A DNA stretch of 64,000 nucleotides from Megascapheus bottae (Eukaryota; Chordata; Mammalia; Rodentia; Geomyidae): positions 10,087,001 to 10,151,000 of the forward strand of contig JANJXV010000039.1 of assembly GCA_024803745.1 (NCBI GenBank), read 5' to 3'. The first letter of the stretch is position 1; each line of letters begins with the position of its first letter. The notes under the pieces were generated by a model. The model was not told the origin of the DNA. It was given only the letters and a program-made list of their open reading frames with translations, and did no database searches. Both the position numbers and the translations under genes were made by a program. This document shows, piece after piece, positions 54,786-64,000 of this stretch.

Positions 54786-55214
54786 GGCTGAGGCAAACAA
54801 AGCCTTCCTTCCTTTCAATCTACGAAGTACATAATACATAATATACACACATAGCACAAGATACACATGGACACACATATACATACCAAAGCACCACAGC
54901 ATACATGGAATTCACACACACATGACTTCGCCAGACACATTTCAATTTCCACTGTCTACTGAAGTTGTGTCTGTCTCACTCACTGTCACCCAACAATGGG
55001 GAAGAATGTGTTTCAATGTCTCCATCCGCTGAGCTTCATGCAGGTAAGCAAGCTTAGTTTTCTGAGGGTTTTGCTCTGATTATTCAGTTCTGAAGACGAA
55101 CACTAGTCCTTTAGCTTATGTAATGTCAGCACTGAAAATAAAAATCATGGAACGGCCATGGGTGTCTCTTTGCTTTTCCACTGGGCCATGAGACAGAGCA
55201 TTGTCTTCCATGCC
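54786..55214. other. Unique sequence; CATA/ACAC patch
   Basis: A degenerate acataatacataatatac / acacacatagcacaag tract spans 54825-54935. Otherwise no gene. Confidence 0.5.
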
Positions 55215-55880
55215 AAAGTATTTTTTTCTTAATTTTTATTCCAAGCAACGACAATGGATTATTTCTGTAAGCAAGAGCTCTATCCATTATTAAATTGATT
55301 ATTCAGATCTCATTTTTTAAAAAAAGAAGCCAGATGGCAATTTTCCATTATTTGTTGCTATTGACAACCACTAACTCTAAACTAAAAGAGTTTCCTTTTT
55401 TTGTTTTGTTTTTTTAACTCCTTTTTCGCCCCTTCTACTGGCTGAAGAGCCTATGCAAACCAAAGGTGATGGATTCCCATATTGGAAACAAATAGCCAAT
55501 TATCAAAGATTGTCATTATCGATCATTTTAGAATCATCTTTGCCTTGACAGGGCTGTTGTTCTTTTGATGATTCCCCAGAATTAATTTATCCAGATTTAA
55601 GCCACAATAACTTTCTTCCTCGTGAGTCATTCGGATGAGGAGCTGTGATTGTTGTTATTTCGTTGTCATGACAACGAGAAACCTGTTTTTACATGTCCGG
55701 CAAGGCTGGTTATTTTAAGATCCTAATAAGTGTGCCTTGCTAATGAATCAGAGTAACGGCAATCCTGTGAAAAGAAGAGTTTGGTAAAAATAAATAGGTA
55801 GATCGGTACATAAATCAGTCTAAGGAGGCTTACAACATTGAAAGGCAAAGTAACCATTTGCATTTGTGATAGTCACCTGT
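55215..55880. other. Candidate conserved enhancer-like block with RFX palindrome
   Basis: ttattaaattgattattcag, aaatagccaattatcaaaga, gtcattatcgatcattttag, ccagaattaatttatccag, gtgccttgctaatgaatcag, an octamer (atttgcat, 55856-55863) and an 18-base palindrome at 55660. Repeat-free except short T/A-runs near 55315 and 55400. Confidence 0.52.
55660..55677. promoter_or_regulatory. Perfect 18-base palindrome, RFX X-box-like
   Basis: tcgttgtcatgacaacga is its own reverse complement. The GTTGTCATGACAAC core fits the symmetric RFX (X-box) pattern of two GTTRYC-type half sites. Such symmetric sites are bound by RFX dimers; binding here is inference. Confidence 0.5.
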
Positions 55881-56035
55881 TGATTTTCCATCCACATGCT
55901 CACCTGAGCCCTCCCACGTGGCCTCAGCTTCCCTCTGTGAACACACTAGTTGGCCGTGCTTTCTGTTTCGGACAGAGCTTACTCTGTGCTAAGGCAGTGG
56001 CCATGGAGTGAGCCTTTTTGCTTGTTTGTCTGTTT

Positions 56036-56228
56036 GTTATTGCCAGTCCTGAGGCTTGAACTCTGCCTGAGCACTGTTCTTGAGCTTTCTCAAGGCTATC
56101 ACTCTACCACTTAAACATAGCACCCCTTGTGGCCTTTTCTGTGTATGTGGTATTGGGGAATGAAACCCAGGGAGGACTTCGTGCATGCTAGGCAAGCACT
56201 GTACCACTAGGCCACACTCCCCGCCCCA
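56036..56228 (-). mobile_element. IDL-Geo SINE
   Basis: gaggcttgaactctgcctga, ctctaccacttaaacatagc and gctaggcaagcactgtacca. An older copy with a small insertion in the ID-like B-box region. Confidence 0.92.
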
Positions 56229-56428
56229 GGCTAAACCTTTATAATTGGCATTGCTCTACCTGTGATGCTATGGTTGGGATCTACCTGGTCTGTTTGAACT
56301 TTTTCAATCTACTAAGGGAATCCATCTTCAAATACCTTATACATAGCTTAGTTGTTCTTTTTTCTTAACTGACTGTGATGCGCAAGTTCTTTCAGATGTC
56401 CCCATTTGTAAAGTAACAACAAATGCTT

Positions 56429-56654
56429 AAGAGAGTATGCATTTGGGGGCTGGGAGTTTGGCCTAGTGGTAGAGCACTTGCCTAGCACACACGAAAACTG
56501 GAGTTCGATTCCTCAGTACCACATACCTAGAAAAAGGCTGGAAGTGGTGCTGTGGCTCAAGTGGTAGAGCTCGAGCCTTGAGAAAGCCCAAGGACAGAGC
56601 ACAGGCCCTGAGTTCAAGGCCCAGGACTGGCAAAATAAAAGAGAGTATGCATTT
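56429..56654 (+). mobile_element. Young IDL-Geo SINE with 16-base TSD
   Basis: aagagagtatgcattt at 56429-56444 and 56639-56654 flank a complete plus copy, the longest TSD in the window. Confidence 0.96.
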
Positions 56655-57209
56655 ACCAAGCAGGACTGAAGTCATGAAGCTGGTAGAATTATGAATATGA
56701 ACTCGCAGTGAGTGATGATAGATGACAGGAAAGGGCTGGAGAGATTGCTCCAGGGTTCAAGGTGGCCTTTGTCTGAGGAAAGAGGAGGACTGGTAAAGAT
56801 GGAGCATCACCATAGGTGGACAGAGGAGTCACTAGTAAATAATCTATCACCAAAGTGACTGACACCCACTTGTGTCAAAACACAAGTGCCTGGAGGTGCA
56901 ATGCAGGTTCAAGGTGCTAAGATTATTGGAGGCCTGGAGAGGAGGCCAGGCTTGGTGACAATTTTTGAGCTTGCTGCATCTTGTAGGAAGGCAGGAGATG
57001 GAACCAAATGGGAATTCCAGGACAGAATCTGGGCTCGTCTTCTGATATATCGTCATGACACATTTTCAGTATGGTCTGATGGTGGGATATTTTTCTTTCA
57101 GTACTTGGTCTTAAACAACTCAGGACTTCATGCTTCACTTGGCTTTAACATTTTTTTTTAATCTGAAGGTTGGTTGTCTCCTATTTGGATTACACCCTGC
57201 AATGTGTAC
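56655..57209. other. Unique noncoding sequence
   Basis: No gene or repeat is identified. A 91-codon plus frame at 56886-57161 has no family signature. Confidence 0.45.
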
Positions 57210-57345
57210 CTTTTTGGTATTTAGTTGGAGATAAAAGTCTCATGAACTTTCCTGCCCAGGTTGGCTTTGAACTATGATCCTCAGATCTCAGCCTCCTTAT
57301 AGCTAGGATTACAAGGTATGAGCCACCAGCTCTGGCAAGGACCTC
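57210..57345 (-). mobile_element. B1-like SINE left-monomer fragment
   Basis: ttagttggagataaaagtct, ggttggctttgaactatgat and ggattacaaggtatgagcca. Confidence 0.88.
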
Positions 57346-57791
57346 TTCTTTTATAGGGTTCCAGCGAGGGAATTGTTCTGGCCAAAGTTTTCTTTTCTTT
57401 TCTTTTTAATTTTTGTATTCCTGTAAGCAAGCGCTCTGTCTGATAATATTGGATAAATTCATGGGTCTGGTTTGTCTGGTGCAGATTTGATACACTCATG
57501 TGACCACATGTCTTTGAATTAAATGATTTATCACTCTGTCCAGATGGTGATTGTTTACTTGCACAAACAAGATGCAGGGTCATTCTGCTGTGGTACTTGT
57601 ACTCACACTGAACTGGGTTAAGGTCAGTATTGCCTCACACAATGGAGTGGGTCTAGGTCTAACCCTAAAGCTGTTCTTCTGTATTGCCTAGAGTAACCCA
57701 AAGATCTAGCTTGATTTCTTTTACCTGTAATTTAGGTTTTACATCAACTCATCTCTGTGGATTCTGGAGAGGTGCAAAGGAGACTCATTTT
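57346..57791. other. Unique; possibly conserved 57410-57600
   Basis: taagcaagcgctctgtctga, tttgaattaaatgatttatc and cagatggtgattgtttactt. Complex, repeat-free. Confidence 0.4.
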
Positions 57792-58045
57792 AAGTAGCTT
57801 CATGGCCCTCTTCTGAGAACCTTGATGTGTTGGTGGAATCTTTCAGAGGCAGTGACCTTTAGTCACTGGGTCATGGCTTTTGAAGGAGAGAGCCTGAACT
57901 AAGTCTTTCTTCTAGGTCTTCCTTCTAGGTCTTTCTTCTTTCTCATTTTTGCATCTCATACCACAGGATCAAAAGCAATGTCACGAGAGTTGGAACTTTT
58001 GTAACTATGAACCAAAATATCCTTTTCTCTCTCTTTTTCAAATGG
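57792..58045 (+). mobile_element. LTR-like repeat (MaLR-type, by recall)
   Basis: ttagtcactgggtcatggct, ccacaggatcaaaagcaatg and gtaactatgaaccaaaatat follow the same order as 51290-51470. A 15-base ttcttctaggtct-type tandem lies at 57902-57945. Confidence 0.45.
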
Positions 58046-58309
58046 TATTGTATTGTCTGGATAATGTATAGAGTAATGGGTACATTACTTTTTCAACCTT
58101 GATACCCCGTCTCATAATCACAGTTAGGGAAGACTGGCTGTCATATAGGCTGATTCTGTCCTAATTATTTCTGGAGAACTTCCACACAGTTTGGCAGCTA
58201 ATATCCAGCTCTGTCCTGAGTGTTACCCCCAAGAAGTAGTTCTCTGTAGAAAGGCCATATTCTGTATTTTTGTTAAGGAATCCTTTTTGGTTCTAAAACT
58301 CAGATGATG
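58046..58309. other. Unique sequence with L1 3'-end-like words
   Basis: ggataatgtatagagtaatg and ggtacattactttttcaacc (58058-58105) resemble 38695-38755 (inverted L1 3' end). No gene. Confidence 0.4.
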
Positions 58310-58570
58310 TCTTCCAGCATTTGTAAGAAATCAAATATTAACACGTAAACGCAGTAACGGCATGAACGAGCTAGCATACATGTTAAGTTTCTAATCAAAC
58401 ATTGCGAAAATGCATTAATCAGTATTTCATAGTTCATTACAGTCTGACTAATTTTGAAATCCCTCATGTAAATTGATTAAATGTCTTCTGCAAGCAGATG
58501 AATGGGCTTTTGTTTTAAGCAACCTTTACTGAGAAAACCATAATTCTCCGGGACTCGATTCTCGCCCATT
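58310..58570. other. Candidate conserved noncoding block
   Basis: gaaatcaaatattaacacgt, aaacgcagtaacggcatgaa, aaatgcattaatcagtattt and ccctcatgtaaattgattaa. Many CpG and TAAT words, no repeat signal. Confidence 0.47.
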
Positions 58571-59037
58571 TGTGAGCAGGGCTGGTGTAGCTAGCTCTGA
58601 GTAACCTAGAGCTTGCCTCTCTAGAGCTGGGCCAGCCAGCCAATCGTAAAGCATTCTGTGGGCCCCAATATTTAGTGAGCATCTGCTGTGTGGCTAAGCT
58701 TGGGTGGGGTGTGGGGAAGGAGATAAGGGAAGCATGAGACATGCTTCTCTCCCACAAAAAGAAAGATGACTCACACGTGGGAATAGCGACAAGCAGAAAT
58801 ATATAGACAGGCAATTGGGGCTGGAAGATGGAGGATAAAGTCTACAGTGTTTCTCTACTTTCTGAACATGTAACTCAGAACAGCTTTAATCCAAAGCCAG
58901 GGTGCATTTTCATTGGTGGGATTCTGGAGCTGCTTTCATGTTACATTGCACACATTGTGTGGCAGGTGACAGGATTCTATGAGGTCCAATAGACAGGCCT
59001 TATAGAAAGAGGGAATCACATTTTGTCCTATTGTCTT
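58571..59037. other. Unique noncoding sequence
   Basis: A 99-codon minus frame spans 58515-58814, with no recognised family. Confidence 0.45.
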
Positions 59038-59212
59038 TCTTGCCTGGCACTGCCAATGAGCTTTCTCAAGGTTAGCACTCTGCTGCTTGAGCCACAGCAC
59101 CACTTCCAGCTTTTTTTCCCCCCCAGTGTTATGTGGTACTGAGGAATAGAACCCAGGACTTCATGGATGCAAGGCAAGCACTCTCCTACTAGACCATGCT
59201 TCCAGCCCAGGG
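59038..59212 (-). mobile_element. IDL-Geo SINE, tail end missing
   Basis: gagctttctcaaggttagca, cagcaccacttccagctttt and gcaaggcaagcactctccta. A C-run replaces part of the linker. The outer half of the right monomer is absent. Confidence 0.9.
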
Positions 59213-59229
59213 ATGACTTTTCCATAAAA

Positions 59230-59475
59230 TAAATTTTAAAGTAACTCCTTGGGGGATGTCTCTGTCTCCGCTAATCTTTTGGGCCAATCAGCTCTCGGTC
59301 ACAAGAGATTCCGATAGGAACAACTGGCTTAGTTGTTCCAATCATTCTGACCTCCAGAAGGAATCTGATTGGTTCATCTGGTTGACTGGAGACAACTATT
59401 ATATCCCTCTCAAGAACCGTGATTGGCTTATCTGAGTCATTTGCCCACCCCTCAGACTATAGGGTGTAAGGAGAT
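59230..59475. repeat. Ancient interspersed repeat with four CCAAT/ATTGG sites
   Basis: gggccaatcagctc (59282), gttccaatcattct (59336), tgattggttcatctgg (59368) and tgattggcttatctgagtca (59421), spaced ~50 bases. The ctgagtcatttgcccacccc end is typical of an old dispersed mammalian repeat that I cannot name with certainty. Confidence 0.45.
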
Positions 59476-60039
59476 GTAGTCATAATCACAAAGGGGTTGA
59501 TCAGAGAAGACTTTGAAGAAGAGGAAGGGATTTAATTGAGTTGTGAATCCTGAATAGGACATCAAAAGATAGGATCAGAAAATGTAGGGTTCTGATATAA
59601 GCTTACCCAGCTAAGGAGTGGTGAGACAACCTGGTCTGAAAGACCTCCCACCCATTGTGTGGCAGGTGACAGGACTGCAGGAGACCCCTTATGGCAGGAA
59701 AGAGTGTCGTAGAATAGCTAGGAAGCAGATACACATTGAATGCTCTTGGCATTCGGAATGGCGGCCTAGACTACATTGGGTTGAGGTCTAAGCGATGAGG
59801 TCTACTGGAGGTGCTATGAGCTGGGGAAATGCAGACTGGCTATCCAGAAGTGTGGGTAAATGAAGGAAAGAACCAGCCTCATGAGGGAGGAAGGACACAG
59901 GGCATAGAAATTCAACTTGAGACGTTTAAAGGATGGAGCATTTGAAGAACAGATGTATTTAAGGAGGTTTAATAATAAATTGTTATTATAATTGTATTTT
60001 ACATACAGTGAGGTGTGTGTGGGGGTGGGTGGGGGTGTA
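59476..60039. other. Unique sequence; G-rich patch
   Basis: gggggtgggtgggggtg at 60018-60034 is G-rich with three good runs. No gene. Confidence 0.5.
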
Positions 60040-60262
60040 CTTAGGCTTGAACTCAGGATCTCTGCTCTTGCTTAGCCTTTTTATTTTCCAGACTGGCACT
60101 CTATGACTTCAGCTCCAGCCCTGCTTCCAGCTTTTTTGCTGGTTAATCAGAGTTAAACATCTTATGAACACTTCTACCTGAGCTAGATTTAAACAGTGAT
60201 CCTCAGATCTCAGCCTCTTGAGTAGTAAGGATTACAGGCATTAGCCACCAGCACCTAGCTAC
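60040..60262 (-). mobile_element. B1-like/Geo dimeric SINE
   Basis: taggcttgaactcaggatct, ctggttaatcagagttaaac and ggattacaggcattagccac. Full length, old. Confidence 0.9.
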
Positions 60263-60365
60263 TGTAGAATTCTTGGTAGATTTTTGAGCACCTCTAAGAA
60301 CGCTTATATGATAGTGCTAACGTCAGATGAAAAGAGTCAGTTATAATACGTGTTGAGAAACAAGG

Positions 60366-60605
60366 CAGCAGGATGCCGATGGGCCCCTGCCACCCTAGCT
60401 ACTCAGGAGCCTGAGACCTGAGGATTCATAGTTGAAGCCAGCCTTATATAAACAAATCCAAGATAAGAGTTATCTCCAGTTAGCCATCAAAGAGCTGAAA
60501 GTAGACCTATAGCTCGAGCGGTAGAGTGTTAGCCTTCAATGACAAAGTTAAGCAAGAATGTGAGGCCCTGAGTTCAATACCCAGTACTGGCAAGAATAAA
60601 TAAAT
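60366..60605 (+). mobile_element. B1-like/Geo dimeric SINE
   Basis: ccctagctactcaggagcct, atagctcgagcggtagagtg and ctgagttcaatacccagtac. The tail is an AATAAAT repeat. Confidence 0.92.
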
Positions 60606-60629
60606 GGATACATACATACGTAAAAGCGG

Positions 60630-60865
60630 AAGGCAGCTGAGTGCCAATGGCTTACACCTGTAATCACAACTACTCAGGAGGTTGAGATCTGAGAATCATT
60701 GAAGCCTGTGCAGAAGGGTCTATGAGATGACAGTTAACAACCAGAATAGCTGGCAGTGGGGCTGTGGTTCATGTGGTGAAGTGCTAGCCTTGAACACAGA
60801 AGCCCAGGGACAGCCCCCAGGCTCTGAGTTCAAGCCCCAGGGCTGGCACACAAACAAAAAAAGCA
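60630..60865 (+). mobile_element. B1-like/Geo dimeric SINE
   Basis: gagtgccaatggcttacacc, aactactcaggaggttgaga and ctgagttcaagccccagggc. In tandem orientation with the preceding copy, ~25 bases apart. Confidence 0.92.
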
Positions 60866-60958
60866 ATACAAATAGACTCTCCAGTTGTCTGAATCTGTGC
60901 TTGAATTTTTCTTAGCCAAAATAGTGACTTTGGCTAAAGTTACTGAGGTTGTGATGGA

Positions 60959-60993
<35 letters not shown>
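60959..60993. repeat. (ATT)n microsatellite
   Basis: About 11 ATT units. Confidence 0.97.
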
Positions 60994-62182
60994 CATTATT
61001 GATTACTGGTCTGTTCCATGTTCCTCATGAGACAACATGCAGCTTTTGGCTCCTATTACTTAGATTGACTTAGGAGAAGGAGAAGGAGTAACTTTTCTTG
61101 CCAGGTGTGTGTGTGTGTGTATTTTGTTTCTCTAAACAAACCACAGGAAAATTTTGGCTGCAGAATCTGCCCCCAAGATGCCCTTGGATTCTTTTATTTA
61201 TTTAATTTCATGTAATTATTTGTTTCTCTTTCAAAAGCATCTGAGTCAAAAAAGCTCCCCGTGGGGAACAAAATATCCCAAGTTTACATTTTCTCTTACT
61301 GTTTTTTTTTTTTTTAAAGTTTTTAGTCCACTTTCTCTCTTGCCAGATTCTGAGTCCATGGAAAAATTGATCCAATCCTTGATACGTCATGAATAAAATG
61401 CTGATTTTCTTTTTTAGCTTTGTCCCTTTCCCCAGCACAGGAAGTTCAGATGGAGAAATCACAGCAACATAGATAAACTATTCATCCTTCTACCTGAAAG
61501 CTACGACTCATCTCGAATAATGGGCTTTTAGTATTGGATAAAGGAAATGGGGTATAAAAGCAAAGAAATGTCTGTTTTCAATGATGTTGTGGAACTGTGC
61601 ACCCGAATCCTTCTACAGCAAGCCATGAGTGAATGCTAGAGTGTCGGCCTTCCACCTTTAAAATATTAATAGGTTTCACGTGCCAAGTTACTCTCTGTTC
61701 GTGTCTAACATTTCCCTTATCCTGCCATCTGAAGCCTTGATGCCAAGTCCATCTTCCGGGATTAATGGCAACCTCAGCATAACAGTCACTCTCCGTCTGA
61801 CAAATCAATACCCTGGAACCTGCCAGCCTTCACTCTCTTGCTTGGCTCGACATTGAACTTCAGCCTTCCACAGTCCATGTTGAGTTCTGCTCGTTTTGGT
61901 GTGCACTTGGCTCAGTGGGAGGCTTCTTTCCAGGTGCTCCTTTGCCAGCTCCTATTCTTGTTTGATAAGGATGAGCATGGGGGAAGGCGTGGAAAAGTCT
62001 TCTTCTGTAAGGGTAAAGTGGGGCAGTGAAACAAAAGAAAGCAGGGACACGGCTGAGAGTGAGGAAAGCACCACAGAGCTGGGAGAGAGCAGTATAATTC
62101 AGGAAGAAGTCAAAAAGCAGATTTCCCAGCATGAACTGTGGTTTCCTTTTATTGAGATTCCAGACTGATCGTAAGGGTCTAT
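60994..62182. other. Unique; candidate conserved block 61560-61830
   Basis: aaaatattaataggtttcac, ttccgggattaatggcaacc and ctccgtctgacaaatcaata. No gene. Frames such as 61860-62300 (minus) run into the GA repeat. Confidence 0.42.
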
Positions 62183-62282
<100 letters not shown>

Positions 62283-62435
62283 CGCTCTTGTAATGGGCAT
62301 AGACTCAGGGTCTAGGCTCTATCCCTGAGCTTTTTCACTCAATAAGAGTCTCATGGACTTTCTTGCCTGGGCTGGCTTTGAACCACGATCCTCAGATCTC
62401 AGCCTCTTGAGTAGCTCGAACAATGGGTCACATCT
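62283..62435 (-). mobile_element. B1-like/Geo SINE, junction deleted
   Basis: catagactcagggtctaggc, ctgagctttttcactcaata, then directly agagtctcatggactttctt and cagcctcttgagtagctcga. About 60 bases around the monomer junction are missing. Confidence 0.9.
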
Positions 62436-62742
62436 ACTCAAGGGTCTATTTTGCTTGCTTGCTTTTCCTTTTCTTAATGAATGTAGATCAGTTATAAAAA
62501 GAAATTTCATCATGCTCTTTCTCTAACATGTGTACATTATATCCTGAGCAAAAGCATCCTTTGTACCACGTCCCTCTCCATCTCCTTATGTCCCTTCTTG
62601 GAACAAATTCAAGTTTGCATGGTTCTCTTTTCATCCATGTATGTAGGATTCTTCAAGCACATTCTCCCTTCCCATACTGTGTTTTCCTTCTCATTGCTAT
62701 TGTAGCTACCCCTGTACAAAACCTGTTTTACATCTCCCTCCT

Positions 62743-62743
<1 letters not shown>
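62436..62743. other. Unique noncoding sequence
   Basis: T/C-rich, no gene. Possibly old L1 3' sequence, unassigned. Confidence 0.4.

Positions 62744-62787
<44 letters not shown>
62744..62787. repeat. (GT)n microsatellite
   Basis: A pure GT run of about 42 bases. Confidence 0.97.
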
Positions 62788-62790
<3 letters not shown>

Positions 62791-64000
62791 TGTCACAGTA
62801 GGTAAGAAAGCTGTTACTGGCATTTAATGGGTAGAAACCTAAGATGTTATAAATGCTGTCCTAAAATCCTTAAGACAAGATTTATCCTGTCCTCCAAACA
62901 AACTCAGCCCATGTTGAGAAAACCCAGGCGGAACGCTTTGATTGCACGAGTCGGCCCCCACTAAAAGCATCTGATACCTAGGTCCAGATGCTAGGCAGTT
63001 AGAACTCAGGAATGGAAAGAACCGTTTCCTTTATAATTCTTTGAGTAGCCGTCCCTCTTCTCTTTCTCAACCATTTTGAAAAACCAACAAACAACACACT
63101 CACATTAGTTCCTGCTACTCTTTTCCCTGTACCTTTAGCCAGTTGAGAGATGTTTGTGTTGGCTTGAAGTCACCTAGCCACTGATTATTAATAATTTCCC
63201 CTCGGCATCTGGCACTGCCTTTTTTGAATGGCTTGGCTCAGAGCAAGCCCACAAGAGGGGACCAGTGTATCCCCGCTTAAGCCAGGTAGTTAAATTCCAC
63301 TTTTACTGCCTTAGAAAGAGGCCTAACCAGGTGAAAGGGAGCTAAAGTGCTTCAAGACCATCCAACAGGGCCGAAGACACTGAAGAAAGCTGTTATGATC
63401 TATCAGGTAAATAAATACGCTTTCCCAAATGGTCTCAAGCGTTTATTTATAGACGGGGTCCAAATGGCTTGGAAAGAATCTACTTAAGAAGCTCTTAGCT
63501 CGCTGGCAATCCTCACAAGTGGGATAAAAAACACTTTGCTACTATTTCCTCAGCTTTCATGATGCCATGAGCAAAGCCATCTTGGCTTTCCCTGCAGCAT
63601 CTGAGGTACAGGGAGGGGAGGTACCCCATCTTTTCTTGGGGTGCATGATGTCTTCTCACTCCTGGCTGTAACTCGGTAGGAAAAGCAGGATTCTGGCTTC
63701 TCCTTGTCTCTAGAGAGCCACAGGTGGGCCTCAGGCTAGCCACCAGCAGACACTGGCTTGGCAAATGCATTTTGTGCTACTGATTCTGAGTGGGATATGA
63801 TTATTTATTTGACAAAGTCAGGAGACTTCAAAAATCCTAATTTCTGACTTTCTTCTTCTTCATTTGTAAATGACAAAAAAATGATTGGGGGGAGGGGCCA
63901 TCCATCTCCTCCATGGGAACTTCTAAGCTTTGCCAACTCCTGGCTGGTTCAGGAGAGAGCCCAGGTTTGTAGTTCCTATCCTAGAGCAGGCTGGATACCA
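62788..64000. other. Unique; candidate conserved block 63140-63520
   Basis: ctgattattaataatttccc, ggtagttaaattccactttt, gcctaaccaggtgaaaggga, aaataaatacgctttcccaa and caagcgtttatttatagacg. This is the longest repeat-free run at the right edge. A CTCF-like ccacaagaggggacc lies at 63249-63263. No coding signal. Confidence 0.45.

Overview
This is a 64 kb stretch of mammalian nuclear DNA. I find no protein-coding exon, processed pseudogene, tRNA, rRNA or snRNA gene that I can support. Every long open frame lies in low-complexity sequence or in a SINE, or is an unremarkable chance frame with no recognisable family. The window therefore reads as a gene desert or a very large intron.

The source is a rodent. 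Two dimeric SINE families dominate, and both end in the same roughly 100-base right monomer. One has an ID-like, tRNA-related left monomer and matches what I recall of IDL-Geo, a SINE described as restricted to Geomyoidea (kangaroo rats, pocket mice, pocket gophers). The other has a 7SL/B1-like left monomer. About 13 copies of the first and about 50 of the second are visible, in both orientations. Several ID-like copies have perfect 12-16 base target-site duplications, so they are young; most B1-like copies are diverged. The superfamily is an inference from these SINEs, and the species cannot be named.

Layout. 1-21 kb: unique AT-rich blocks, dinucleotide microsatellites and scattered SINEs. 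21.2-23.9 kb: a block of old L1 remnants (3' UTR on the minus strand, ORF2 on the plus strand) carrying several inserted SINEs. 26.9-27.5 kb: a 0.6 kb polypurine tract. 28-40 kb: unique blocks, L1 3' ends and nested SINEs (38.8-39.4 kb). 40.2-47 kb: long pyrimidine tracts, an L2 3' end and unique blocks. 50.9-51.5 kb: an LTR-like element containing a 51-base minisatellite. 53.8-54.8 kb: a Z-DNA-prone GT/GC repeat next to a stack of four nested SINEs. 55-64 kb: mostly unique sequence, including a block with a perfect 18-base RFX-type palindrome.

Between repeats lie many 200-600 base AT-rich blocks with TAATTA, octamer (ATTTGCAT), ATCAAAG and similar motifs and no reading-frame signal. They look like developmental enhancers or conserved noncoding elements of the kind found around transcription-factor genes. 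That is pattern recognition only; no alignment was possible. I saw no evidence of a novel multi-gene system. The most unusual items are the shared right monomer of the two SINE families, the nested SINE stack with a triplicated target site, the minisatellite-bearing LTR and the RFX palindrome.
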